Positions 6,399-14,664 of a stretch of 38,537 nt of DNA are shown here, one piece after another (the stretch's first letter is position 1; each line of letters opens with the position of its first letter). Source of the DNA: Candidatus Babelota bacterium. Its GTDB lineage: Bacteria; Babelota; Babeliae; Babelales; Vermiphilaceae. The notes beneath the pieces are model-generated. The model searched no databases. It had not been told where the DNA came from and saw nothing but the letters and a program-made list of their open reading frames with translations. A program made the position numbers and the translations under genes. The stretch is taken from contig RXKB01000067.1 of the NCBI GenBank assembly GCA_003963225.1, positions 1 through 38,537 on the forward strand. The letters are read 5' to 3'.

Positions 6399-6962
6399 CT
6401 AGTTGTCGCTTCCTGTGCGCTGTTTCTTGATCTCTGCAGCTCGTGCTAGAGCTTCACTGACTGCTGTCGGCTTGGGCGCTGGGCTGGTGTTAACAACCAC
6501 CATGTTGTTTGGAAGTTCAGGTGTTTCACCGACAGGTTCTTCTTCTGGTTCGACTGGATCTATCGTAGGAGAGACCCCCTTAAGAACACCAAGCTTCTCC
6601 AAATGACGAACCAGATAATCGACTTCAGGCTTAGTAAAAGAACTCTCTGAGAAAGAGACAAGTTTCCCGGAGGTGAAGTTCTTTTCGAAGTAGTCTTGCT
6701 TGAATACTGCATAGGTGGCTCTCTTCTTCTGGTTGGGCAGGGCAACAAACCTGCGACTGATATACATACCCGGGAATGCGTGAGTACGAAAACGAGTCTT
6801 GTTCTTGGAAGGGACAAGCACGTACTCAACCAACTGACCAGGATGAGTATTGGACTCCAACGTTTGCACTTCGCCGCCACACCAAGCTGCAACTTCTGCC
6901 ATGTTGGTTTTTGTGACACGAACTGCATCCACGGGAGCCATGTAGAATGTTTCGATGAGCAT
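6399..6962 (-). CDS. PGDWI-like phage protein with proline-rich tail, unknown function
   Basis: A 187-residue protein. The N-terminal 110 residues follow a pattern common in small phage proteins. An A-V-R-V-T strand is followed by N-x2-E-V-A-x-W-C-G-G (VRVTKTNMAEVAAWCGGEV), then a G-x-Y-I/V strand (HAFPGMYISRRFVAL), then F-K-x-D-Y-F-E near 90. The C-terminal 55 residues are low-complexity and rich in Pro and Glu, ending in a basic EIKKQRTGSDN tail. Related but shorter domains appear at 14648-15025 and 15022-15345. Start ATG 6962 has AAGGAAAGG upstream. It stands alone between hairpins at 7011-7042 and 6337-6390. The function of the family is unknown to me. Confidence 0.75.
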   Translation of the reverse strand: MLIETFYMAPVDAVRVTKTNMAEVAAWCGGEVQTLESNTHPGQLVEYVLVPSKNKTRFRTHAFPGMYISRRFVALPNQKKRATYAVFKQDYFEKNFTSGKLVSFSESSFTKPEVDYLVRHLEKLGVLKGVSPTIDPVEPEEEPVGETPELPNNMVVVNTSPAPKPTAVSEALARAAEIKKQRTGSDN

Positions 6963-7010
6963 GTTTGTATTGCCTTTCCTTTTGGGGTTGTTTTTTTCGG
7001 TGTCGACAAA

Positions 7011-7042
7011 CTTATAACCCTATGTATATTAAGGGTTATAAG
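7011..7042 (-). terminator. Perfect 11-base hairpin between two small genes
   Basis: CTTATAACCCT and AGGGTTATAAG pair perfectly around a 10-base loop; TTTGTC follows on the minus strand. It lies 14 bases after the stop of the 25-residue gene. The T tract is weak. Confidence 0.6.
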
Positions 7043-7056
7043 CTTTGAACTATTTT

Positions 7057-7134
7057 TTACAGGCCTCTAGCCATTAGAAATAATACGAAGAAGAAGGCGT
7101 ACATTATAAGTACACCTATCACCGCATCATACAT
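7057..7134 (-). CDS. Micro membrane protein, 25 residues
   Basis: A tiny ORF with a textbook AGGAGGT Shine-Dalgarno 6 bases before ATG at 7134, preceded by a full repeat-type promoter at 7157-7183 and followed by a perfect hairpin. It encodes MYDAVIGVLIMYAFFFVLF, then LMARGL: a single hydrophobic helix with a short basic end. The intact promoter-SD-ORF-hairpin context is the main argument that it is real. It is much shorter than most annotation cutoffs. The function is unknown; single-pass peptides of this kind can be superinfection, holin-modulating or host-takeover factors. Confidence 0.62.
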   Translation of the reverse strand: MYDAVIGVLIMYAFFFVLFLMARGL

Positions 7135-7156
7135 ATGCTACCTCCTATACGGTTGG

Positions 7157-7183
7157 GTTCATTATAAGGTGTGTAAAACTTGG
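7157..7183 (-). promoter_or_regulatory. Promoter, repeated phage element
   Basis: On the minus strand TTTTACACACCT is followed by TATAAT (7161-7166) and GAACCCAACC. ACAC replaces the usual ACAT. It drives the 25-residue gene. Confidence 0.72.
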
Positions 7184-7284
7184 CGGGGGAAATAGGGCAC
7201 CGAATGATGGTCGTTTAAAGCCGATGTTGAATTGCTCCCCAACAAGACTCCCTATCCTTTCTACCCAACCACAGGAGAAAACTA

Positions 7285-7518
7285 TTACTCCAAGAAACCT
7301 CGGAGTACTTGTAGGAGACTGACAGCATTATCGATCTGGTCTCGGATGTTGGCTACCTCATCGATTGATCGCTTCGCGTCTTCGTTGCTCTCTGCTACCA
7401 TGAGTCGATGTACAACGTCAATCTGTTGCCAGACCAACTTCATACAAATATAAACCACGTTTGAGACATCACGCTTCATGACCTCGGTATAAATTGGGAG
7501 ATCTGTGTATTCAGTCAT
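7285..7518 (-). CDS. Small phage protein, unknown function
   Basis: A 77-residue protein beginning MTEYTDLPIYTEVMKRDVSN. The frame extends 9 bases further to a TTG at 7527. I prefer the ATG at 7518 because the upstream gene provides GAGGTGAT about 8 bases before it and the two genes overlap by 8 bases. The protein is mostly helical and amphipathic (VYICMKLVWQQIDVVHRL, then a charged SNEDAKRSIDEVANIRDQI segment), suggesting a coiled coil. It is the last gene of the replication operon, directly after the putative ssDNA-binding-like protein, so a DNA-replication accessory role is possible but unproven. Confidence 0.72.
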   Translation of the reverse strand: MTEYTDLPIYTEVMKRDVSNVVYICMKLVWQQIDVVHRLMVAESNEDAKRSIDEVANIRDQIDNAVSLLQVLRGFLE

Positions 7519-8089
7519 TGTATACAATCACCTCGTCTTTATTGGCTACTGCGTTTGTGAACGGAAGGTTATATTTGTCCTTGAGTCGTGAACCTGCAAT
7601 TTCTGCAACGAGTCCAACTAGACGTGCGGAATAAGCCCCGGGATGTTCGTCTGGGTCATACTCCCATCCACGAATCTCCATGTCTACATTAAGCAGGCGT
7701 GTACGGTCCAACATACCAATAGTATCAGATGTCAACCGCTCTTGGTTTTGTCCCATGATCACAAAGACCTCTGGACCACGCTCATAACGAACGTCTCCTG
7801 GATGATTATCGTCAAACTTAAAGGACGCAAACACATCAAGCAGATGTAGTGGTTCCTGATCGGGCATGTTTGGGATTGTCGTCTTGACATTCCAGCCGAT
7901 GGCTCGAAGACCCTCAGCGTGCTCCTCGGGGATCAGAACGGTACACTTTCGTCGAGTGTCCTTGAAGCGATCCCGCTCTCCCGAGAAGTTAGGACGTCCT
8001 AAAAAACGAACGTTCTCCAGTGTGAGATTGCCGATCCCCCTCCCGTAAGGTTCACTCATTGTAATTACGGTATTGAGTTCGTTTGTCAT
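7511..8089 (-). CDS. Probable ssDNA-binding-like replication protein
   Basis: A 192-residue protein containing GNLTLENVRFLGRPNFSGE, then R-K-C-T-V-L-I-P-E-E (RKCTVLIPEEHAEGLRAIGW), then NVKT, and a middle segment DVFASFKFDD. This layout (N-V-R-x-x-x-x-x-N-F-S-G-E, a T/N-V-L-I/L-P-E strand, G-W-N-V-K) is one I associate with a widespread phage family of OB-fold-like replication proteins. It lies 20 bases downstream of the replication fusion protein, the usual place for an ssDNA-binding partner. The functional call rests on this recollection and on context; no aromatic-rich acidic tail typical of SSB is present. ATG 8089 has AGGAGAGT upstream. Confidence 0.55.
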   Translation of the reverse strand: MTNELNTVITMSEPYGRGIGNLTLENVRFLGRPNFSGERDRFKDTRRKCTVLIPEEHAEGLRAIGWNVKTTIPNMPDQEPLHLLDVFASFKFDDNHPGDVRYERGPEVFVIMGQNQERLTSDTIGMLDRTRLLNVDMEIRGWEYDPDEHPGAYSARLVGLVAEIAGSRLKDKYNLPFTNAVANKDEVIVYND

Positions 8090-8109
8090 CTTAATACTCT
8101 CCTTTGTGG

Positions 8110-11100
8110 TTATTCAGAAATAAACTCGGCATATGAACCGAACTCTTCAACAGCTCTTAAAGCCTCATCTACGAGGACTTTGAAATATGAGACGTCAATC
8201 TCCAGTTCCTTATGATCCAACTCTCCGTCTAATGCCCACGTGTACCCCTTGGTTCCGGTTACAGCATGGATCTTATCGCCGTCTATACGAACCAATTCAC
8301 GCCCGTTAATCACAGGTACAAATGCTCCGAATCGCCCGATGAATTGTTTATAGTCATTCTCGGGATCAAGCAGGTACATAGCGCCCTTAGTAACTCGTTT
8401 GAGTTCTATATAATCAGCATCGGTCAACTCTTCCTTGCTGAAAAGAGTCTTAAAGACCACTGGGTGTTGGAACTGAGCGCCAACTGCTTCCCATACCCGT
8501 TCTGTAGTCTCCCACTGATTGTCCTTTACCGACCATTGCATACCCCTACGAGCAATATAAACAGCCTGATTTACTAGGCAGAAACGCTCATAGGTACTTT
8601 CATGTTCAAACGTATAGCCGTACTTAGCACCGAACTCGATCACTTGATCGATAATATCGGGTGTGGCATTAGGTATCTTAACTGAATCCGTCTTGATATG
8701 TACGACCTGGTATCCTTGGCCTTCGATAAATTCCTTAAGATCCATCATGAACAAGGCACCACGCTTAGCGACGATATTGTCAAGGTTGTTTTCATCCCGG
8801 AAACGATTGGGGAATGAAGCCACCGTAAGCCCATAGACCGTGTTGATCACGATCTTAAGTGCAAATGACAACATCTTAGCTTCGTCTGGGTTTGACACAT
8901 AAGGGGCTAGTCTACCGTCAAAGAGTTTTGCAACCTCGTCGAGTTTACCAGCCTTGATTAGCAGCCGAATATCTAGAAGCTCTTTGAACTTATCGGTATA
9001 CTCGCCGAACAGATTGAGCTCAACGATAGACGTAGGGTGCATCGACGCTACATCTAACACAGCAACTTCTGTATACATACCAGGAGTCGCTCTTACGAGT
9101 CCACCTTCGCCTATGATTTCGCCCTTATAAGTTGACTTTTCCTTGTTCGGGGCGAACTTGTTGAACTTATACCCAGGGAACATCTCATGAAGATCTGTAT
9201 AGACAAGATCTCTAGAGGTATCCTTCTTATCACCAAATATCAGTTGTTCTGTGTGCTGGCGGGTAGTATTGATGATCTCAAGACCCGAAAGGTCAGCCAA
9301 GATCTGTCTAGCTCGGAAGTCACCTGATCTAGCCTTGGCTACGGCTCTAGTTGCCAACACATCATTGCCCATATAATCGAGTACATCTTCTACTCGATCT
9401 TCTGGCACGGGCTCATCCCAAGGAAGATCTAATTCTTTATGTGGTAGACCTAACTCAATCTCCCACTGCTTAAGAGACTTCTTTTCTGAGGCATAGTCGT
9501 AAATGTCTGCATATGTAGCACTATACGCTGCCCCAAAAGTAGCTCGCCTATCGTTGTCAGATATAATCCGTTTTGATAGGTTGTAAAGTTCCTCGTTCGA
9601 GTATCCCAACGTTCTCGCCCAGAGAATATGATTATCATATAATCTGTTATTGAAGCCAACAAGACGCAAAGACTCGAATAGATTCTCTACTTCCTGGGGC
9701 GTTGGATTCAACATTTTGACTAGCTGTTCATCAGGAGCATCCTCGTAGATCCATCCAATAACAAACAGATTCGGGAACACTTCACAGTCAAAATATGCAA
9801 CCGGCTTATCGTCTCCGATATGTTCGGCTTGATGTTCCTTTTCGCTCTTTAGCGGCAACCGGTTTGCGATCTCAAGAGATACCGATCTTTGGTTGGTCGA
9901 TTGCATCGCGAATTGTAGAATATCATCCCACATGTCGGTGACGTCATAGACCATCTCTTGTGCCTGAGCATCGCGTAGGACCTTTTCGATGAAGTCCATA
10001 TTAGACTTAGTGCCGGCGTTGATCTCCTTATTTAAAGCCCGGATAATCAACTCACGTAGACTGTTCTCGCCAGCCATGGTTTTTTTAGATATCACGACGT
10101 CTCCTTTTAATGGTAGTCCTGAGGATATAGTTGCTACTTCTAAGTCGTTACATTGGGTTAACTTACGCCGGAGTCCAGAGCCACCCAATAAAGTCTTGAC
10201 TTCGAACTTACCGTGAATATCAACCGGAGCCAGGCGAGATATATCACCATCGTAATTGTAATGCAGATGAATCCCTTGACCACTACGACTAACTTCAGCG
10301 TAAGTTGGTGGCCACTTTGAGGCTTCCTCCCTGTTACGATCTAGGCTCTTTTTACCGTGCTGGTCTTTCAAATCGAAGTCGATAACTATGTGTTTATCTG
10401 GCACTTTGGTATAATGCTCCGTTGATGTGTCTAAATCTCTCAGTTTAGAAGTTACTGAATCCCATGCTTTAGACGGAGTTCCCTTCTTAGTAGCATACTG
10501 TGCTGGTTCGTTCTTGAGTTCGTCATCTAACAAGGAAGCTTGTTCCCTCAACTCAAGCCAACTTCTAGGCGGAGGCATAATATCTCCATTGAAGTCAAAG
10601 ACCTCTAAGGGTTTTAGGTTCTCGAAATATGACCTGTACCTGACCGTATCAAGCATGATCTGATCATGGAAGGTCTCAAAGTAATCCATCAGCAAATCTC
10701 TGAACTGGAATTGCTTATAGATGTTCCGTGTCTCGGTTTCCTCACACCAGTCCAAATATAACTTGTGAGCTTGTTTAAGTGTGATACCCTTACTCAACAA
10801 CAAACGATGATCCTGCACGAAGTTAAATATATCGTTAGTTCTGTACATCATGTCTGTAGATCTATAACTAGACAAGAATGTTGGCCCATAGCTTTCGAAC
10901 ACGTTCTGACAGTGTGTTGCTATAGCTCCAAGCTCAAAAGGTATCTGATTCATAAGCCGATGGTAGGTTACTTCGGGAACCAATTTACCCGTAGGCTGAA
11001 TATCAACAAGCCTTCTGAACAAACCAGACTTACGATTCGATATCTTGATGGGTTCGTTAGTGCCCACGAATAATGTAGCCCTAGGTTTAATTTCAAAAAG

Positions 11101-11877
11101 GTTTTTGCCCTTAGCGTTAATCAAGACCTTGTCATGTGAAACGATTGAATTCAGGTTCTTGTTCAATTCAATCCGCGAGAGATCCCCGTCCTGGTCAATT
11201 GCTACTAACGGATTACGACTAAAAGGCTCTAATGAGAACTGACTGTCTCCTCGACCCATATCGTAGGCAGAAAAATGAGACGTGTGCCCTTCAAACAACA
11301 TCTCTATAATGTTCAAGATGGTAGACTTTCCGGAACCTGGGGGACCGAAAAATACGTAGAACTTTTGGACTTCGTCTATAGAACTACCGGCAAATATAGA
11401 ACCGATCGCCCACTCTATCTTAATGCGTTCTTCTGGAGAATATAACGTATTCACTAGTTCATTCCAGGCCGGACAAGGGTTGGCGTTAAGAGAGTAATCC
11501 ATCTTAAAAGTTGCAGCCATACCTTTGGTGGGGGTTTCATCAGCGTAAACAATACGTCGATCCAAATCTGGACCAATATCTCCGATTTGACGAATCAAAC
11601 CCATCAACCGAGAATATATCTGGTTGTCGAAGACTCTGACTTTACGCACCGTATCGCCTGGCTTTAGCTTCTCTCTAACCATGGTCTCGAAGGAACGGTC
11701 TATAACCACCGGTATATGGGACAACTTACGAGAATATAACCCAGTGACCTCATCCCATATAGCCACGAACTGTCCGCCGCGAATCACTAAGTCTTTACTA
11801 TCTACAGCTTGAAGTGCTGGATAGTACTCTTTTGTGCCGTCGCGGTTCTCCTTAAAAGCTACACGTATGAAATCCAT
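8110..11877 (-). CDS. Helicase-primase-DNA polymerase fusion protein
   Basis: A 1,255-residue protein joining three replication activities. Residues 150-300: SF3/D5-like helicase with Walker A GPPGSGKS (178-185), Walker B-like LVAIDQDGD (224-232), FVGTNE (270-275) and an RR finger (288-289). Residues about 495-590: an archaeo-eukaryotic primase-like core with IVIDFD (497-502) and SGQGIHLHY (532-540). Residues 690-850: 3'-5' exonuclease with YFDCEV (D697, E699), NNRLYDNH (743-750) and YMGND (835-839). Residues 935-1110: family B polymerase with motif A LDVASMHPTS (D942), motif B KIVINTVYG (1008-1016) and motif C HIKTDSVKI (D1064). Motif C has K in place of the first Asp of DTDS, but the catalytic Asp is kept. 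Start ATG 11877 follows AAAGGAGGT; the frame reaches 11895 only through TTG codons. One chain could unwind, prime and copy the genome. Confidence 0.9.
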   Translation of the reverse strand: MDFIRVAFKENRDGTKEYYPALQAVDSKDLVIRGGQFVAIWDEVTGLYSRKLSHIPVVIDRSFETMVREKLKPGDTVRKVRVFDNQIYSRLMGLIRQIGDIGPDLDRRIVYADETPTKGMAATFKMDYSLNANPCPAWNELVNTLYSPEERIKIEWAIGSIFAGSSIDEVQKFYVFFGPPGSGKSTILNIIEMLFEGHTSHFSAYDMGRGDSQFSLEPFSRNPLVAIDQDGDLSRIELNKNLNSIVSHDKVLINAKGKNLFEIKPRATLFVGTNEPIKISNRKSGLFRRLVDIQPTGKLVPEVTYHRLMNQIPFELGAIATHCQNVFESYGPTFLSSYRSTDMMYRTNDIFNFVQDHRLLLSKGITLKQAHKLYLDWCEETETRNIYKQFQFRDLLMDYFETFHDQIMLDTVRYRSYFENLKPLEVFDFNGDIMPPPRSWLELREQASLLDDELKNEPAQYATKKGTPSKAWDSVTSKLRDLDTSTEHYTKVPDKHIVIDFDLKDQHGKKSLDRNREEASKWPPTYAEVSRSGQGIHLHYNYDGDISRLAPVDIHGKFEVKTLLGGSGLRRKLTQCNDLEVATISSGLPLKGDVVISKKTMAGENSLRELIIRALNKEINAGTKSNMDFIEKVLRDAQAQEMVYDVTDMWDDILQFAMQSTNQRSVSLEIANRLPLKSEKEHQAEHIGDDKPVAYFDCEVFPNLFVIGWIYEDAPDEQLVKMLNPTPQEVENLFESLRLVGFNNRLYDNHILWARTLGYSNEELYNLSKRIISDNDRRATFGAAYSATYADIYDYASEKKSLKQWEIELGLPHKELDLPWDEPVPEDRVEDVLDYMGNDVLATRAVAKARSGDFRARQILADLSGLEIINTTRQHTEQLIFGDKKDTSRDLVYTDLHEMFPGYKFNKFAPNKEKSTYKGEIIGEGGLVRATPGMYTEVAVLDVASMHPTSIVELNLFGEYTDKFKELLDIRLLIKAGKLDEVAKLFDGRLAPYVSNPDEAKMLSFALKIVINTVYGLTVASFPNRFRDENNLDNIVAKRGALFMMDLKEFIEGQGYQVVHIKTDSVKIPNATPDIIDQVIEFGAKYGYTFEHESTYERFCLVNQAVYIARRGMQWSVKDNQWETTERVWEAVGAQFQHPVVFKTLFSKEELTDADYIELKRVTKGAMYLLDPENDYKQFIGRFGAFVPVINGRELVRIDGDKIHAVTGTKGYTWALDGELDHKELEIDVSYFKVLVDEALRAVEEFGSYAEFISE

Positions 11878-11888
11878 TAGACCTCCTT

Positions 11889-12428
11889 TCAACAAAGATG
11901 ATTGTTAGCATAGAAATTCATCTGTTCCCAGATAGTAAAACCTTTCATAGGCCCAATTGGTCCAAAAGGCGTTTTTGCGTCATCGTCGGCATCCAAATGA
12001 GACAACCAGTCATCTATAGTGGCACGAATATGCCTTTGACGTCTAGGTGAAATTACCCTCCCGGGGAATTTTTCAAATCCCAAATTGAGAAACATGATTT
12101 CAAAGTAAATATAGCTAGGCTCTTCGAAATAGTCTGTCCAACGGCGAGCCATACCAAGTAACACTTCTAATACGCTAGGAGACGCCCTGCCCCAAGCCTC
12201 TAACCACATCTGATCCAAATGCTCTAGATCTTGTGCGGTTAAAAATTCATACTGCCTGTAAGACAGAGCGTCTCCTGCGCGATCTTCGTCAGCCCAGTTC
12301 GTCCAATAGAAGGGAATATCATGTAGGACATGTAACACACCTTCGTACCGTTGACGATCTGCTTTAGAACCAAACGCATCCTGTTGGAGCCAGGAAAAGT
12401 ATAGTTCGGCTAACGCTTCTTCGCTCAT
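11889..12428 (-). CDS. Phage replication-operon protein, unknown function
   Basis: A 179-residue, mainly acidic protein, starting MSEEALAELYFSWLQQ and containing IPFYWTNWADEDRAGD and LSYRQYEFL. The pattern of F-Y-W-x(n)-D-x-D-R-x-x-D with L-x-x-R recurs in unknown proteins of actinophages, as I recall. It ends 11 bases before the start of the helicase-primase-polymerase gene and overlaps the upstream gene by 4 bases, so it is translationally coupled. No enzymatic motif is evident. A role in replication initiation or regulation is suggested only by position. Confidence 0.75.
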   Translation of the reverse strand: MSEEALAELYFSWLQQDAFGSKADRQRYEGVLHVLHDIPFYWTNWADEDRAGDALSYRQYEFLTAQDLEHLDQMWLEAWGRASPSVLEVLLGMARRWTDYFEEPSYIYFEIMFLNLGFEKFPGRVISPRRQRHIRATIDDWLSHLDADDDAKTPFGPIGPMKGFTIWEQMNFYANNHLC

Positions 12429-12958
12429 GGCATTGAGAAACTAACTTCGTAATCAACATCGGTGTCGTTATTACGAATATAGACTTCAGCGTCTTCCGTT
12501 CCTGCAGCCTCTCGTACGGTTAGCAAGTTGGCTGACGCATCGGGACCCAAGAAGTCCTCAATGTCCACAACTTCGCCATCTAACAGAAATATAAGAGCAC
12601 CGTCGTCATCTAAAACGTCTATAAACTTCTTCTCACGACTGATGTCATTGAAGAACTCCATTTCGTCTATATAAACCGTTCCGACTTCGGTGGTTTCTTC
12701 GGGATACGAATACTTTCGATCAAAGAGAATCTCTTCCATTTCCTTAATATCGATCTGGTCATCGATTGGAATCTCAGGAAGGGTATCAGACAGAGTATCT
12801 GATAACTGTAAAGCTCGTGTAAATGAGTTAGTCTTCTCTGTGTATTCGGTTTCGTACTTTCGCTTTAGCGTAACTGAAGCATAAGCATAACCAGACACTA
12901 TACCTGATAGCAATGCTCCGGCCAACAGCACGTGTTCACGTTTGATCTTGATATTCAT
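12425..12958 (-). CDS. Membrane-anchored acidic protein, unknown function
   Basis: A 177-residue protein. A short basic N-terminus (MNIKIKREH) precedes one hydrophobic helix (VLLAGALLSGIVSGYAYASV), then a long strongly acidic region with repeated Asp/Glu (IDIKEMEEIL, VLDDDGALIFLLDGEVVDIE). The topology suggests an N-terminal membrane anchor with a large soluble domain; the Lys/Arg near the N-terminus favour N-in. It overlaps the next gene by 4 bases (ATGA) and follows the DUF6353-like gene with a 4-base overlap. It may be a partner of that membrane protein. The function is unknown. Confidence 0.75.
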   Translation of the reverse strand: MNIKIKREHVLLAGALLSGIVSGYAYASVTLKRKYETEYTEKTNSFTRALQLSDTLSDTLPEIPIDDQIDIKEMEEILFDRKYSYPEETTEVGTVYIDEMEFFNDISREKKFIDVLDDDGALIFLLDGEVVDIEDFLGPDASANLLTVREAAGTEDAEVYIRNNDTDVDYEVSFSMP

Positions 12959-13875
12959 GACGCCTCCAAGATCTTCTGAACCTTACCCCCAATGATCAAA
13001 CCATGACAGTTGAAGTCCAAATATACGGCCTTATCTCGGTCGTACTTCCAGCCATCATCGATTGGCGTATCAAGACCGAAGTCGACGGTGGGAAAGTCAC
13101 GTGATCCATCTGGATTACGCTTTGCCTTCCACCCAACAACTCGTGAAATATCGGTCTCGGGAAAGCCCAGCGCCTCGTACACCTCGCTCAGATACAAATA
13201 TCCACGACGATCAAGGATCTGCTGAGCATACTGACGCTGATGATCAAGGAACATCTTGTTCACACCAAGATCTGGCTGCCAGGATGCTGAGGTGTATTGG
13301 TTGAAGACACGGTTGTACGGATCACGCTCAGCCTCTTCCCAGTTTCGCTCCCGAACGACGACACTCTTCTTTGACTTATCGTCGTAAACTTCGCGGATCT
13401 TGTGACCTGAAAGCATAGCTTGGTCTACAGTTGGACCAAACTCGTTTACAACACGATCACGATATAGATCGAACGTCTTCTTGAGTCCGGTGAAAGCCAG
13501 CGCCAACGCCGCGTTTCGCTTCAGGGAAACGTGATGACCCTTAAGGATCAAACCGGCGCCACCAATCCACAAAGCCGCTGGGACAACATAGATGCGAGCA
13601 AGATCGATCGAAATACCCGTGTAAACACGAACACGGTCCTGGAAGGCATCTTCCTTAGAATATGACTTAAGGTTAAGCTCTTCCCCAGTCTTAATGGTCT
13701 CAAGAGCGTCAGCACGTTCGGCAAGGACTTCTTCGATCTTCAGGGTCTGGCGACAAGCCAAAATGGTACCCACGCCAGCAGTAACAATTCCGCCTGCTAC
13801 CATAATGGTAGGTCCGTGAGCCTTGAGCACTAGTTTGCTAGCACCTATAATACGAGTGATTCCAGTGAGTTTCAT
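12955..13875 (-). CDS. DUF6353-like phage membrane protein (copy 1)
   Basis: A 306-residue protein from ATG 13875 (GGAGAATCAAA upstream). An earlier ATG at 13965 would extend it through the 56-residue gene, so I rejected it. The N-terminus has a glycine-rich hydrophobic segment (HGPTIMVAGGIVTAGVGTIL), followed by a charged helix and a second hydrophobic region near 95-120 (VVPAALWIGGAGLILKG), then a soluble C-terminal domain ending in a VYLDFNCHGLIIGG strand. This resembles the DUF6353 family of actinophages. The protein at 16576-17346 shares the same plan. The two hydrophobic regions suggest a membrane association. The function is unknown. Confidence 0.75.
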   Translation of the reverse strand: MKLTGITRIIGASKLVLKAHGPTIMVAGGIVTAGVGTILACRQTLKIEEVLAERADALETIKTGEELNLKSYSKEDAFQDRVRVYTGISIDLARIYVVPAALWIGGAGLILKGHHVSLKRNAALALAFTGLKKTFDLYRDRVVNEFGPTVDQAMLSGHKIREVYDDKSKKSVVVRERNWEEAERDPYNRVFNQYTSASWQPDLGVNKMFLDHQRQYAQQILDRRGYLYLSEVYEALGFPETDISRVVGWKAKRNPDGSRDFPTVDFGLDTPIDDGWKYDRDKAVYLDFNCHGLIIGGKVQKILEAS

Positions 13876-14042
13876 TTTGATTCTCCGTTCGCTTTGTTTG
13901 GAATATGATTGCGTTGCTTGATTCTGTAGCCACAAAGAGCTTTGTGTTCGCCAATCAAATAACAAGGTTCTTCACTTCCCTTGTTATGACGAGAACAAGG
14001 CTTACCCAGAATCAGTTGGAAAGCCATAGAAGGACGTGTCAT
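13872..14042 (-). CDS. Small Cys/His protein, 56 residues
   Basis: A short ORF with AAGGAGACACTC before ATG 14042, ending in TGA that overlaps the ATG of the next gene. It encodes MTRPSMAFQLILGKPCSRHN, then EEPCYLIGEHKALCGY and a basic tail. It has three Cys (16, 27, 37) and nearby His, giving a C-x-x-x-H...C...H...C pattern that could bind zinc. The good ribosome site, tight coupling to its neighbour and no other use for the 180 bases support it as a gene. It may be a DNA-binding or regulatory peptide; I do not recognise the family. Confidence 0.65.
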   Translation of the reverse strand: MTRPSMAFQLILGKPCSRHNKGSEEPCYLIGEHKALCGYRIKQRNHIPNKANGESK

Positions 14043-14052
14043 GAGTGTCTCC

Positions 14053-14664
14053 TTATGAGATTAAGCCCGGTCGAGGAAGCTCTAGTAAATATCCGTCACG
14101 AACCTTGCTAATACGTGCACCGTCAAGGTTCATCCAACCGTAAGCATTGTCAGAAGGTTGAGGTGTGATCTCAGCAAGTTCATACAAGTCTGCTACGGCA
14201 ACGACACGGTATTCGTTGAGTAAATCAAACATGTTTGCTAGTAGAATCTCAGCCATGTCTTGTGACGGTAGAACCAAGTCTCGGTAATTACCAGCAGAAC
14301 GTGTAGTGTTCAATGCGCGCGCTTGTGCCAGTCCCGACGGTTGACTTGAATATGCTGAGTAATTGATCACGCCTCCTCGTTGCATCGCCTTACTAACTAG
14401 TGACGACTGAGGACGATTAGTAGAGTTACCCCATAAGATACCAGCTAGAAACGAATTGAGAGCCTCTTCTACGCCAGCCTTGAGCCGAGGTATCACAACG
14501 TTCATTAAAACCGTATCTACCAATGACCGTGGTGATTCTGCGATAAAGGAGTCGCGAATCTGTCTCAGAGAAGAATGTTTTACCGGTGTAGCGCCCTTTA
14601 CAACCGGAGTAATATTCTTATTCTTAGGATCAGCAGGCCCTTTGGATTTATCGGGAAGGTTCAT
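14053..14664 (-). CDS. Conserved actinophage-type protein, unknown function
   Basis: A 203-residue protein with a disordered, Lys/Pro-rich first 30 residues (DKSKGPADPKNKNITPV), a helical middle (IRDSFIAESPRSLVDTVLMN, ALNSFLAGILWG) and a conserved-looking C-terminus, AYGWMNLDGARISKVRDGY followed by LLELPRP. The W-x-x-L-x-x-A-x-I-x-x-V-R-D-G-Y-L-L-x-L-P-x-P ending is familiar from unknown proteins of actinophages near DUF6353 genes. It overlaps the upstream gene by 17 bases. No enzyme motif is visible. Confidence 0.75.
   Translation of the reverse strand: MNLPDKSKGPADPKNKNITPVVKGATPVKHSSLRQIRDSFIAESPRSLVDTVLMNVVIPRLKAGVEEALNSFLAGILWGNSTNRPQSSLVSKAMQRGGVINYSAYSSQPSGLAQARALNTTRSAGNYRDLVLPSQDMAEILLANMFDLLNEYRVVAVADLYELAEITPQPSDNAYGWMNLDGARISKVRDGYLLELPRPGLIS

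Noticed and set aside
7190..7284. Possible short TTG-started frame downstream of the 77-residue gene
   Set aside because: It is only about 26 codons with a weak ribosome site, no hydrophobic pattern, and it runs into the promoter at 7157-7183.
8667..8700. Inactive polymerase because motif C is KTDS
   Set aside because: The second Asp, which binds metal in family B enzymes, is present, and motifs A, B and the three exonuclease motifs are intact.
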